From assembly GCA_024280155.1 (NCBI GenBank), contig JAJRQQ010000106.1, forward strand, positions 62,001-126,000: 64,000 nucleotides of DNA, written 5' to 3'. Both the position numbers and the translations under genes were made by a program. Under the pieces are notes generated by a model, which worked only from the letters and a program-made list of their open reading frames with translations, was not told the DNA's origin and searched no databases. Below, piece by piece: positions 54,841-64,000 of this stretch (positions are counted from its first letter, which is position 1; each line of letters opens with the position of its first letter). This stretch comes from Bacteroidota bacterium (lineage in GTDB: Bacteria > Bacteroidota > Bacteroidia > Flavobacteriales_D > Crocinitomicaceae).

Positions 54841-55764
54841 CTAAAACAGCGGGCAGCTTGCCGTTCTTGTTTTCTTCACTTTGCAAGTAGAGAAACGCAA
54901 TGAAACCTCGTGAGTATTCTTTGCTACGTTTTGAATTTTTGAAAGGGTATAATCGAAAGAGTAAACTAAAGCAAATTGTCCATTTATTTTAACAGAGGCA
55001 AAAGCTAAAAGCGCATCTGTATTTCGATACCCTAGCCCAAATGTTAAAGTGTTTTTAAAATCTAAGAATAAGTTTAAATCGGCAGAAGTTTTACCCCTGA
55101 CAGGTGTACGTATAATCATAGCAGGAATAAAAGAAACATTTTCATTCACAACAAATTGATAACCTCCTTTTAATTCTAGATGTAAAATAGTTTGGGAATT
55201 ATTTCCAACTTTTGACCATTTGGTAGGGATGAGATTGTTGAATGCAGCAGCGAAAAAATATTTCTCATCTTTAAATAAAATGCCAAAAGATGCATCAGGG
55301 GCCACAATACTACCTTCGCGATAAACAGCAGGGTCCGTATCAAGAACGGTGGTTAATGAAGGGTCATAACCCATTTGTATCATTCCTGCGTAGAGCCCAA
55401 AAGAAATCCGTTTGTGTTTATCAAAATTAAAATGGGCTGCATACGCAACATTAAATCGGTTGAAAGTAAAAGCACCAACTTGATCATGTTCAAATTTAAA
55501 ACCAGCACCATGTCTCGTAGTTAAATAAGCTTTTCTTTGGGTGTAAAGCGGAATACTTGCAGTGACAAATCCACTTTTTCGCGCGCCATCAAACCCCACC
55601 CATTGATTTCTATACAAAGCATGAACATCCACACATCTTTTTGTGCCAGCAAATGCAGGATTGGTTGAAAATTGATTTTGATACCATTGAGTGTATTGTG
55701 GTAATTGTTGTGCATTAACAGCAAACAGGGTAAATGAAAATAGGAAGAGAATAAACAGTTTCAT
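54841..55764 (-). CDS. PorP/SprF-family type IX secretion membrane protein
   Basis: 307 residues. Signal peptide (MKLFILFLFSFTLFAVNAQ) then the PorP/SprF start QLPQYTQWYQNQFSTNPAFAGTKRCVDVHALYRNQWVGFDGARKSGFVTASIP. Predicted 14-strand-like barrel that stays with and displays a particular CHU_C cargo on the cell surface. Overlaps the upstream cargo gene by four bases. Several such pairs per genome are normal in this phylum. Confidence 0.92.
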   Translation of the reverse strand: MKLFILFLFSFTLFAVNAQQLPQYTQWYQNQFSTNPAFAGTKRCVDVHALYRNQWVGFDGARKSGFVTASIPLYTQRKAYLTTRHGAGFKFEHDQVGAFTFNRFNVAYAAHFNFDKHKRISFGLYAGMIQMGYDPSLTTVLDTDPAVYREGSIVAPDASFGILFKDEKYFFAAAFNNLIPTKWSKVGNNSQTILHLELKGGYQFVVNENVSFIPAMIIRTPVRGKTSADLNLFLDFKNTLTFGLGYRNTDALLAFASVKINGQFALVYSFDYTLSKIQNVAKNTHEVSLRFSTCKVKKTRTASCPLF

Positions 55765-57041
55765 CGTATTAAGTTTATTGTTCCTTTGATTAATTCTGAT
55801 CCGTTTCCTAAATCAAGTACATAAAAATAGACACCTTCAGCTGCTTTTCTTGAATTGATAGAACCATCCCACGCTTTATCTTTTGAATAACCAACACTTT
55901 GAAAAACTTGTTGCCCCCAGCGCGTGTATATTTTTAAAGTACAATCTGGATAGTTTTCAATACCTTTTATTCGCCATGTTTCATTGTTGCCGTCACCGTT
56001 TGGAGGAAATGTGTTTGGAATTTCTAAACCTGTGTTTATCGTGAGAATGAGGTAATCTGTTAAGGTACAACCGTTTTCTGTTGCACTTAATGTTAAAGTA
56101 ACTGTTTGGTCTGTGCTAACAAGTGTTGTCAGTGCATTTGGGTCGGAGAATAAATAACTTGGCTCCCAAGAGTAAACGGGTGCACTTGTGTTGCCGTTAA
56201 TGGAAGTGAGAACTCCCGCTTGAGTTGTTATGTCTGGTCCAGCATCTACATTGAAAGAATAGACAGAGAAAGTTGTACTATTAACACTGACGTGCTCGGG
56301 ACAAATAGTATAGCAATCCGTTTCTACTGTAACAACATCACCGTCAACTAATTGTGAAGTGGAGAACAGTGTATCTGTTGTTGTTGCAACAGGTATTCCA
56401 TTGATAGACCAAGTGTAGTCAGTATTGTTTGGGCAATCACTCGGAGTAACATTGAAAAACACCGTTTCATTCAAACAAATAGAAGCTGAATTTTGTGCAA
56501 TGGTTAAACTTGGTGGCGGTCGAATAACAGCTGTTCCAGAAATCTGAACATAAAAATTTGCTTCTGCAGGGGAAGTAATTCCAGCACCTGTATTGTCTCC
56601 ATCTATGACAATGTAGTACGTCGTATTTGGAAGAAGACCAGCAGCATTTAGTGTAAAATTTCCCGTAGCATTAGAAACACAATTTCCAATTTGTGTATAA
56701 CTGTTTGCACTGCATGGAATTGTAGCCTCTATGATTGTTGCTTGCAACTGGTTTCCTTGTCCGGCGTTGGTTTGAAAAATGAGGTTTGAAAAATTAACCT
56801 GTACGTCTCCTCCGTTTGCATTTGTTGTAAAGGTTAGCCAGATGCTATTCTCAGAAGTAAAACAATAATTAAAGTCATCTTCACACCCTGAACAAACCGT
56901 AGAGTTTGCAGCAATGTTATTTACAGAAAAAGTAGTAGTTGGACAAATTTCTAATGCACTATTACATTGATTATAGGTTTCTTGCGCGTTCAACTGAATG
57001 AAGGCAAATAAAAAAGAAATAAAAATCAATTTTGAATTCAT
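55761..57041 (-). CDS. T9SS type-B cargo protein (CHU_C C-terminal domain)
   Basis: 426 residues from ATG 57041. Signal peptide (MNSKLIFISFLFAFIQLNAQ), an N-terminal Cys-containing jelly-roll-like domain (TYNQCNSALEICPTTTFSVNN), PKD/Ig-like strands around 170-330 (SLTIAQNSASICLNETVFFNVTPSDC), and a C-terminal CHU_C domain (EIPNTFPPNGDGNNETWRIKGIENYPDCTLKIYTRWGQQVFQS...GTINLIR). Exported by T9SS and retained at the surface, probably through the PorP/SprF protein encoded immediately downstream. Ligand unknown. Confidence 0.9.
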   Translation of the reverse strand: MNSKLIFISFLFAFIQLNAQETYNQCNSALEICPTTTFSVNNIAANSTVCSGCEDDFNYCFTSENSIWLTFTTNANGGDVQVNFSNLIFQTNAGQGNQLQATIIEATIPCSANSYTQIGNCVSNATGNFTLNAAGLLPNTTYYIVIDGDNTGAGITSPAEANFYVQISGTAVIRPPPSLTIAQNSASICLNETVFFNVTPSDCPNNTDYTWSINGIPVATTTDTLFSTSQLVDGDVVTVETDCYTICPEHVSVNSTTFSVYSFNVDAGPDITTQAGVLTSINGNTSAPVYSWEPSYLFSDPNALTTLVSTDQTVTLTLSATENGCTLTDYLILTINTGLEIPNTFPPNGDGNNETWRIKGIENYPDCTLKIYTRWGQQVFQSVGYSKDKAWDGSINSRKAAEGVYFYVLDLGNGSELIKGTINLIR

Positions 57042-57195
57042 AAACAGAAAATCGATGCAATTAAATAGGCATTTAGGCAAAAATAAGATAATTTTGACGA
57101 GTTTTAATTACTTTACTAACGAAAGCGAATCAAACTTTAGTATGATTTGGCATAAAATTAGAAGAAAGCAACGAAATTATCATAAAACATTACCT

Positions 57196-60100
57196 ATGAA
57201 AAGAATCATTACACTACTTTTTACTGTATTTTTTTACAGACATCTTTTGCTCAAAAATTGGATTATGACCACGATTCTAAATGGTTTTTAGGGATTAATT
57301 CAGGAGCCGCATGGAACACAACAGATGTTAAAAACAAAACCAATATTGCTTGGGGATTGACCTTAGGTCGTGCTTTTAACTATAATTATGGAAAGAAAGT
57401 TAGTTTTGATTTACGTTTTAGATATTTAGGTGGAAAATGGAGAGGACAAGATTACGACACAACATCTTTAAACGGTTATAATGCATCCATAACACCTCAA
57501 GGAAACGTCAGAACATTATACGATACTTTAGGTTATACCATTAATAATTTTCAAACTCAAATTCATGAATTTGGTTTAGAGTTAGTTATTCACGCCAATA
57601 GTTTACGAGAAAATTCAGGTTGGGATCCTTATATTTTTGGAGGAGTAAATTTTGTTTGGAATCAAACAAAAGGAGATTTATTGTACGAAGATTCAACATT
57701 ATCGTATTCTGATATTTACTATTATTCTCCTGATGGAATGACGAAAAAAGAATGGCGTAAAATGCGTGATAAAGATTATGACCTCGCCCTTGACGGTAGT
57801 TCTCTCAGTCGTTACAATGTTGATTTTATGCCAAGTTTAGGATTTGGGTTGGGTTATCAAGTCGGACCTCGGTTTCAGATTGGGTTAGAGCATAAAACAA
57901 CTTTCACAATGAATGATTTGTTTGATGGATACATTGATCCAACAGAGAGATGGGGCATGTTTACAAATGACATTTACCATTACACAAACTTGTATCTAAA
58001 ATTCCATATTCGTCATTATACAGAAGAAGAAAGGTTGGAGCAACAAGCACAGAATACGCAAACAACTCAAACAAACCCAACAAATACAAGTAATCCGAAC
58101 CCTGGAGGAGGTTGTTTAACACCAAGAATAAACATCAATAAACCACGAGGGGGTTCAATTACTGTTTATGAAAATCAATACACTATTCAAGCAATTATTG
58201 AAGAAGTTGCGGGCAGAAACAACCTTGTTTTTGATGTAAACGGACAGCTTTCTACGAATTTTATATACAACCCAAATAATGAAAGGTTTGAAGCGAAAGT
58301 TTTTCTTCAACCTGGAAATAATACAATTAGAATTGAAGCGGGAAATGGATGTGGAAAAGATGAACGTGTCATTACAATCAATTATGTTCAATGTACTGCG
58401 CCAATTGTTCAGTTTGTTAACCCTCAAGGAAATGGAATTACGGTAACCAACGCAAATTACACCGTAAATGCAAATGTAGTGAATGCAACAACTGTTGAAT
58501 ATTACGTGAACGGGAATCGAGTAAATTCATTCTCTCACAACTCATCAATAGGAAATTTTAGCAGTAACACTGTTTTAAAAAGAGGGATTAATACTTTACG
58601 AATTGTTGCTTCGAATAATTGTGGACAGGTGGAGCAAACGACAAGTATTGAATACACATCGTGTGTGAGTCCTTTTGTGGCAATTGCTACAGGAAGTCAA
58701 TCACAAATTGTAGATAATGCACAGTTTACTTTTCAAGCAACAATTACTGGTGTAACAACACAAAGTAATATTAATTTTAGGTTAAACGGAATGAATAAAA
58801 CATTCTCTTTTAACCCAACAACTCATCAGTTTTCTTCTACAATTACATTGAGAAGAGGAACAAACACACTTGAATTATTTGGTAGCAACACGTGCGGGAC
58901 AGATAGAAAAACGGTTACAATAGAATATGTTCCTTGTTCTTTACCTACGGTAATGTTTATTTCTCCAATAAATGGTAATTCTCCAAATGCACAAACATTG
59001 GTTAAAGTTAAGTTGACAGATATTTCTAATAGAAACCAAGTACAATTAAGAGTGAATGGGGTGTTAACTCAAACAGGAACTTTTGATGCTGCAACGCAAA
59101 TTTTCCAAGCCAGAATTTCTTTAGCCAGTGGAGAAAACAATATTTTGGTTACTGCAACAAATGATTGTGGAACGGTTTCTCAATCTGTGAATACGATATA
59201 CTCTCCTTGTGTTCCACCAGCAGTAACGATTATTCTACCGAATCAAACGATGTCTACACAGAATTCTGCAATTTTAAAAGTGAGCATTCTCAATGTTGCA
59301 AATAGAAATCAATTGACGGTAACGATTAATGGAGCGGTTTATACCGGTGGTACATTTAATGCCTCTACAAAAATTTATCAAACGAATTTTATACTTCAAC
59401 CGGGAGGAAACTCAATTCAAATAAAAGCAGTGAACAATTGTGGAAATGATCTAAAAACGGTAAACATTCAATACAAACCCTGTTATTCTCCAGAGGTAAA
59501 CATTCTTTCGCCGTTAGAAAATTCAACTACAGAATCTACGGTGTTATTGAGTGTAGCTTTACAGAATGTATCTTCTACAAATCAAATTCAAGCAACGAAT
59601 AATGGTCAAATTATAACAGGAGGGACTTATTCCTCCACAACAAAAAGATTTGAAGCTGTCGTAAATTTAATCGAAGGAATGAACAATATTGTAGTGGTTG
59701 CAACCAATTCTTGTGGTGCAATTAATCAATCTGTTCAAATTAAGAAGGTTACCGATATGAGAAAAGTATTGATTTGTCATAATTCTGGGAAGAAAGGAGA
59801 AAAAGATGTTGAAATGTATATTCCACTCTCAGAATGGGCAACGCACCAAGCACATGGCGATATTTTAGGTGGATGTCCACAAGTTGAAGACCCGATAGAC
59901 GACCAAATTACAATTTGTCACAAAAGTCCAAAAACAAATACACAATCTACTATAGTTATCAGTGCTTCAGATTGGGCAGTTCACGAAGCACATGGAGATA
60001 CAAAAGGTACTTGCCGAGAAATTAGTGACCCAAACACAGAATTAACCTATGTTATTTGTCACACTGACCCACAAACAGGCGAAAAGTCGACCATTAAAAT

Positions 60101-60479
60101 TAAAGAATCAGAGTGGGCAAAACACAAAGCGCACGGCGACTCTAAAGAACCTTGTCCAACTGTTGTGAATGAGAAAATGATTACAATTTGCCATAAAGTT
60201 CCAGGTACAACTCAACAAGAAGAAATGCAAATTAAAGAGTCTGAATGGGCAGTACACAAAGCACATGGTGATAAATTAGGTTCATGTACTCAAGTGGGAA
60301 GCATAGGCACAGGTGGAACAGGAACGATAACCATTTGTCATAAAGTACCAGGGTCAGATGAAACACAAGAAATGGTAATTACACAAAACCAATGGTTGAT
60401 TCATCAACGACATGGAGATACTTTAGGTGCTTGCCCAGATGATTCAGATGACGATAATAAAAGCATTGTAAAACCTTGA
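57196..60479 (+). CDS. Outer-membrane protein with six Ig-like and five Cys-His/His-Gly-Asp repeats
   Basis: The natural start is ATG 57196 with signal peptide MKRIITLLFTVFF then LQTSFAQ, but the T-run at 57229-57235 is one base short, so the open frame starts at 57258 without a signal peptide. From 57258 there are 1073 residues: a barrel-like head (about 1-255, LDYDHDSKWFLGINSGAAWN), a Thr/Gln/Pro linker, six Ig-like repeats of about 90 residues (58113-59740, each starting at a Cys and ending in N.CG...V.I.Y..C), and five short repeats (59766-60440) with ICH at one end and W..H.AHGD...C at the other. Terminator follows. Function unknown. Confidence 0.8.
58113..59740 (+). repeat. Six tandem Ig-like coding repeats
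   Basis: Six repeats of roughly 270-280 bases; each begins with a Cys codon (TGT) after a Tyr-x-x, and has a ...NG....F.......F...V.L..G.N.I...A.N.CG... core. Copies 4-6 resemble each other most (TGTFDAATQIFQARISL, GGTFNASTKIYQTNFIL, GGTYSSTTKRFEAVVNL). Confidence 0.75.
59766..60440 (+). repeat. Five tandem ICH ... HGD ... C coding repeats
   Basis: Five copies of about 38-45 residues separated by short acidic linkers. Each has ICH near the start, a Trp, then H.AHGD (RHGD in copy 5), and a Cys 4-5 residues later. Cys, two to three His and Asp recur at fixed places, which suits a metal site, but none has been shown. Confidence 0.75.
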
Positions 60480-60498
60480 TAATTAACATTTAAAACAT

Positions 60499-60540
60499 GA
60501 AAAGCCAATTGATTTCGATCGATTGGCTTTGTTTTTTTTA
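60499..60540 (+). terminator. Terminator after the repeat outer-membrane protein gene
   Basis: A 13-base stem (AAAGCCAATTGAT with ATCGATTGGCTTT, one G-T pair) closed by a TTCG tetraloop, followed by a run of T. Confidence 0.8.
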
Positions 60541-60633
60541 ATCCAAGTTAAAATGTTCTCACCCATTTAGTTGAAATACTCGATTGATCTGACTATATTC
60601 GCAGACTTATTTAAGATATAGAAAACAAGAAAA

Positions 60634-62838
60634 ATGGCGATAATAGGAAAAATACGCGAAAAATCATGGTTAATGCTCGTTCTAATTGGAGGGGCACTTA
60701 TGGCTTTTATTTTTACAGATTACAACAAAATGACAGGCAATGTCGAATCTAAATATGGAATCGGGACTGTTTATGGTGAAAAAGTAAAAGAGCAAGACTT
60801 TAATAGAGATGTTGAAATGGCTCAGCTGAACGCAGATCGACAAGCGCAACAACAACAGCAACCTTCAAAACCGGTTGATAAAGCACAAGTTTGGAAAATG
60901 TTTACAGACCGTTTGGTTTTAAGTGCTGAGTTTGAAGCATTAGGAATTGATGTTTCAGATAATGAGTTTGATGCATACTTATACGGTGAAGAAGGATTTG
61001 ATGTTCTTCCTGAGTTTACTCAAAGTTTTACAGATTCTGCTACGGGAATGTTTGATAAGAAATTATTGCAATCTCGTATTGAAGAAATGGAAAACTCAGA
61101 AGAGCCAGACGTTCAACAACAATGGAAAGACAGTAAGCAGTATTACCAAGATAAAATCAAACAAGAAAAATACTTTGCGATTATTAATCAAGGGATATAT
61201 GTAACCACTTTAGAAGCAAAGAATGAATATGTTGCTCAGAAAGAAATTAAAACAGTTTCTTATGTTGTTCAACGTTACGGTGCAATTAAAGATGAAGAAA
61301 TTGAAGTAACTGATGATGCACTTAAAGCGTATTATGAGGAACATAAAAACGAACCTAAATTTAACAACAAAGTTGCTTCAAGAGAAGTTAAATTCTTTGA
61401 TATTAATGTTTTACCTTCAGGTCAAGATTCAACTAGCTTTGACAATGAAATTGCAACATTGAAAGAAAAATTTATTGCAACATCAAACGATTCATTGTTT
61501 GTAACAAATCATTTAAACAGTGACTTTAACTTTTACTCAAGCACACACCAAGCAACTTACAAACCAGATTCTGATGAAAAAGCACAACAAAGAGGATTAT
61601 CTTATCCTGCTGCTATGGATTCTGTGTTTACAAATGCACAAATAGGTGATGTGATCGGGCCTTTCCAAGATCGTGGTGTGACTCGTATTGCAAAAGTATT
61701 GGATTTTAATACCAACCTTTTAAGTGTAAGACATATTTTAATTGCGGCACAAAGAATGGACACGGTTGCGGTTGGAATTGCCAAAGCAAAAGTAGATTCT
61801 CTTTTACCTTTAATTAATAAAGATAACTTTTTTGAATATGTAATGAATTATTCAGAAGATCCAGGTTCTAAAAACACAGGCGGAGAGTACAAAGATTTCA
61901 TGGATTACGAAATGGTACCAGAATTCAGTAACTTCGCAACAGATGAGCCTGTTGGAAAAATTGGATATGTTCAAACAGATTACGGTTTTCACATCATTGA
62001 AGTTTTAGACAAAAAACAGGTGAAATATCCTGTTTTAGCAGTTGTTCAAAAATCATTGGTTGCTAGCCAAGAAACAATTGACCAAACAGATGAAGAAGTA
62101 GATAATATTATTTACTTATTGGATGAGAAAATGAGTCCGATTGAAAATGGTGCTGAAAAAGTTGCCATGTTTGATACAATCGTGAAAGAAAATGGATATT
62201 TCGCGAGACCTTTACAAATTCAAGACAATGGACCAACCGTTTACGGATTTAACTCAACTTTCGCAGAAGATAAAATCTTAAAACTAGCTTTCCAAACAGG
62301 AGCACAAGTAGGAGATTTAATTGATTCACCAATCAAAGAAAACGGTCGTTATATTATTGCTGTGCTTTCTTCGATAAAAAATGAAGGCATCCTTTCTTTT
62401 GAAGATGCAAAAGATATCGTGAAAGCAGAATACATTCAAGCAGAAAAAGTAAAAATGCTTTCTGATAAAATGTATGGTGCAAAAACTTTAGAGGAAATAA
62501 AAGGAAAATTAGAGCGTGTAAACATCAATAAAGGTGAGTTAACATTTGCTAATCCTCAAATCACAGGAGCAGGATTTGAACCTTATGTTGTTGGAACAGT
62601 ATTCGCTGGATTGAAAGATGGTGAAATGACCAACCCAATTAAAGGTAAAGCAGGGGTTTATGTAGTGCTGTTAGAGAAAACAGAAAAAGTACCAACTGCA
62701 GCAAATTACCAAGCAGAGAAAGATCAAATGTTAGCTTCAGCGAGGGCAAGTGTTCAAGTGAACTTAACAAAAGGTTTAGCTAAATTAGCAGATGTAGTTG
62801 ATAATCGTCGTTTCTACCAGTTAGGAGTTAGAAGATAA
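60634..62838 (+). CDS. PpiD/SurA-type membrane-anchored peptidyl-prolyl isomerase
   Basis: 734 residues. One N-terminal helix (SWLMLVLIGGALMAFIFTDY), a SurA-like N-terminal chaperone region (about 30-250), a parvulin/PpiC domain about 355-465 (VRHILIAAQRMD, NYSEDPGSKNTGGEYKDFM, GFHIIEVLDKK), and a second helical chaperone part with a further rotamase-like fold near 590-690. Folds outer-membrane proteins in the periplasm; the plentiful barrels here are plausible clients. Confidence 0.9.
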   Translation: MAIIGKIREKSWLMLVLIGGALMAFIFTDYNKMTGNVESKYGIGTVYGEKVKEQDFNRDVEMAQLNADRQAQQQQQPSKPVDKAQVWKMFTDRLVLSAEFEALGIDVSDNEFDAYLYGEEGFDVLPEFTQSFTDSATGMFDKKLLQSRIEEMENSEEPDVQQQWKDSKQYYQDKIKQEKYFAIINQGIYVTTLEAKNEYVAQKEIKTVSYVVQRYGAIKDEEIEVTDDALKAYYEEHKNEPKFNNKVASREVKFFDINVLPSGQDSTSFDNEIATLKEKFIATSNDSLFVTNHLNSDFNFYSSTHQATYKPDSDEKAQQRGLSYPAAMDSVFTNAQIGDVIGPFQDRGVTRIAKVLDFNTNLLSVRHILIAAQRMDTVAVGIAKAKVDSLLPLINKDNFFEYVMNYSEDPGSKNTGGEYKDFMDYEMVPEFSNFATDEPVGKIGYVQTDYGFHIIEVLDKKQVKYPVLAVVQKSLVASQETIDQTDEEVDNIIYLLDEKMSPIENGAEKVAMFDTIVKENGYFARPLQIQDNGPTVYGFNSTFAEDKILKLAFQTGAQVGDLIDSPIKENGRYIIAVLSSIKNEGILSFEDAKDIVKAEYIQAEKVKMLSDKMYGAKTLEEIKGKLERVNINKGELTFANPQITGAGFEPYVVGTVFAGLKDGEMTNPIKGKAGVYVVLLEKTEKVPTAANYQAEKDQMLASARASVQVNLTKGLAKLADVVDNRRFYQLGVRR

Positions 62839-62856
62839 ACAACCAAAATAAGATTG

Positions 62857-62887
62857 AAAGCCGTTCATTGATTTGAACGGCTTTTTT
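62857..62887. terminator. Bidirectional terminator between ppiD and dprA
   Basis: AAAGCCGTTCA and TGAACGGCTTT form a perfect 11-base stem with a TTGATT loop and T-runs on both sides; it serves the two convergent genes. Confidence 0.8.
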
Positions 62888-62899
62888 GTATAGTCATTT

Positions 62900-64000
62900 T
62901 CAACAAACGGTATAAACTTTTCCAGGTAGACTCCTTACAACTCCATTCATTTCTAACGTGAACAATTCTTGATTGAGTACGGAAATAGGTATTTTTACAT
63001 CAATCGATAAGAGGTCGATTTGCATTTTCTTATTCTTTCTCAAACAATTCACAATAATTTCTTGAGGCTTTGTTAAATCAACAAACAATTGATGTTGTAC
63101 GGCCGATTTTTTCTTATTGGTTTCATTTTTCCAATTCATCATGCGTAGAAAATCGTCAGCATTTTGGATGAGGTGAGCTTTTTGTTGTGCAATTAATAAG
63201 TTGCATCCCTGAGAAGTTTCCATATGAACAGATCCTGGAAAAGCAAATACATCGCGACTGTAATCATTGGCGAGATTTGCAGTGATTAATGAACCTCCAC
63301 GCTTTTTACTTTCTACGACAATTGTTGCATCTGTCATACCAGCAACAATTCGATTGCGTAACGGAAAATTTTGACGATCAGGCATCGTTCCTGGGGTTAA
63401 TTCAGAGAGTAAACCTCCATTTTTTTCCATTTTTGCGGCTAGTTCTCGGTGAATTGCTGGGTAAACTCTATCTAAACCATTGCCCAACACACCAATCGTA
63501 GGCACATTGTATTTTAAACAAAAACGATGAATGTAAGCATCAATTCCATGAGCTAAACCACTTACTACAACGATGTTTTGCCCTTTGAATGATTGAATTA
63601 ATTTTTCGCAAATTTCTTTACCGTATGAGGTTGCATCTCTCGTTCCAACAATGGCAACCATCTTTTGTTCGTTCATTGAAAACTCCCCTTTTGTGTAAAG
63701 TAAAATGGGAGCATCTGCACAACTTTTTAAACGATGAGGATAGGCAGCATCAGTATAAAAAACAGTATTCATCTTTAATTGTTGAATCGACTCAAAAACA
63801 GGAGTTGCTTTTTCTAATGCTTTTTTACGCTTCATTTTTTTGAGACTTTCTCGACTTATTTGATAGTTGCTTTCTAAAAACAAGGGTGTTTTTTCAAACA
63901 ATTCTTCAATAGGTATGTCTGATTCAACAAGTTCTTTCGTCTTGATTGCACCTATCCCTGAAAGGTAATTAAGTGCAATTTGATAGTGTAAAATGGTATA
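62900..64000 (-). CDS. dprA: DNA-processing protein DprA, cut by right edge
   Basis: The frame is open from 62900 to the last base (367 codons), so the true start lies beyond the window; a TTG at 63901 is only an internal codon. N-terminal SAM/HhH region (YQIALNYLSGIGAIKTKELV), the Rossmann-like core (VAIVGTRDATSYGKEICEKL, VVVSGLAHGIDAYIHRFC, GVLGNGLDRVYPAIHREL, RNRIVAGMTDATIVVESKKRGGSLITANLANDYSRDVFAFPGS), and a C-terminal winged helix. Loads RecA on incoming DNA during natural transformation. Confidence 0.94.
   Translation of the reverse strand, partial: YTILHYQIALNYLSGIGAIKTKELVESDIPIEELFEKTPLFLESNYQISRESLKKMKRKKALEKATPVFESIQQLKMNTVFYTDAAYPHRLKSCADAPILLYTKGEFSMNEQKMVAIVGTRDATSYGKEICEKLIQSFKGQNIVVVSGLAHGIDAYIHRFCLKYNVPTIGVLGNGLDRVYPAIHRELAAKMEKNGGLLSELTPGTMPDRQNFPLRNRIVAGMTDATIVVESKKRGGSLITANLANDYSRDVFAFPGSVHMETSQGCNLLIAQQKAHLIQNADDFLRMMNWKNETNKKKSAVQHQLFVDLTKPQEIIVNCLRKNKKMQIDLLSIDVKIPISVLNQELFTLEMNGVVRSLPGKVYTVC

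Noticed and set aside
1-64000. Prophage, insertion sequence or CRISPR array
   Set aside because: No transposase, integrase, terminal inverted repeat pair, or regularly spaced direct repeat was seen.

Overview
The window looks like chromosomal DNA of a low-GC member of the Bacteroidota, most likely order Flavobacteriales. A Crocinitomicaceae or Fluviicola-like lineage is possible but cannot be fixed from sequence alone. The evidence is: T9SS/gliding-type proteins (PorP/SprF, two CHU_C C-terminal domains); Bacteroidota-specific families (DUF3098, DUF6427, DUF6495-like); the conserved run ftsX-DUF3098-uppP-truB-queA; promoters of the TTG-N18-20-TAnnTTTG type; and few Shine-Dalgarno sequences. 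I see no prophage, insertion sequence, CRISPR array or rRNA operon. The region is mostly housekeeping genes with some signalling and surface loci.

Layout. 0-3.5 kb: a membrane protein cut by the window edge, an ECF sigma factor with an anti-sigma-like membrane protein ending in a CHU_C domain, a frameshifted TlpA-like thioredoxin and rpiB. 3.5-8 kb: a 615-bp AT-rich gap, then a 1033-residue multi-PAS sensor kinase and a LytTR response regulator. 8-15.3 kb: a broken RNase R gene, ferritin, a frameshifted propeller/adenylyl cyclase/HD protein and ftsE. 15.5-23 kb: a giant TPR protein and outer-membrane barrel, a DUF1826-like gene, lspA, a dksA/traR gene with an internal stop and a DUF6427 gene. 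23-28.6 kb: purQ, purD, a GldE/CorC-type protein, a HAD phosphatase, a small barrel protein, a GNAT enzyme and the SRP RNA gene. 28.7-34.7 kb: a small membrane protein, queA, truB, uppP, DUF3098, ftsX, a SUFU-domain gene and a DUF6495-like gene. 34.7-40 kb: dxr, a Crp/Fnr remnant, bestrophin, carbonic anhydrase, an aldehyde dehydrogenase and OsmC. 40-50 kb: a TPR lipoprotein, hemL, LemA and DUF2207, dusB, paaZ and tRNA-Asn. 50-57 kb: a split amidase, a glycosyltransferase, uvrC, an OmpA-type lipoprotein, porP/sprF and a T9SS type-B cargo. 57-64 kb: a large repeat-rich outer-membrane protein, a PpiD/SurA-type foldase and dprA, which runs off the right edge.

How genes work together. The cell-envelope theme is strong: FtsE/FtsX, UppP, LspA, amidase with SPOR, PpiD-like foldase, OmpA lipoprotein, and PorP/SprF with its CHU_C partner. 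Translation and tRNA modification (queA, truB, dusB, tRNA-Asn), purine synthesis (purQD), isoprenoid (dxr) and tetrapyrrole (hemL) genes are scattered singly. Bestrophin and carbonic anhydrase form a two-gene bicarbonate unit.

The most striking property is that eight conserved genes are interrupted. In seven of them the break is explained by loss of one base in a short A/T (once also a G) run, and four of those are runs of exactly seven where eight would restore the frame. This is either a systematic consensus error or a lineage with many slippage mutations; reads would decide. A second property is that about eight genes start only 4-5 nt after a TAnnTTTG/TATCTTCG -10-like box, which suggests leaderless mRNAs. 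The more novel biological candidates are the sigma/anti-sigma pair whose anti-sigma carries a T9SS-type C-terminal domain, the propeller-cyclase-HD fusion, and the outer-membrane protein with six Ig-like and five Cys-His...His-Gly-Asp...Cys repeats.
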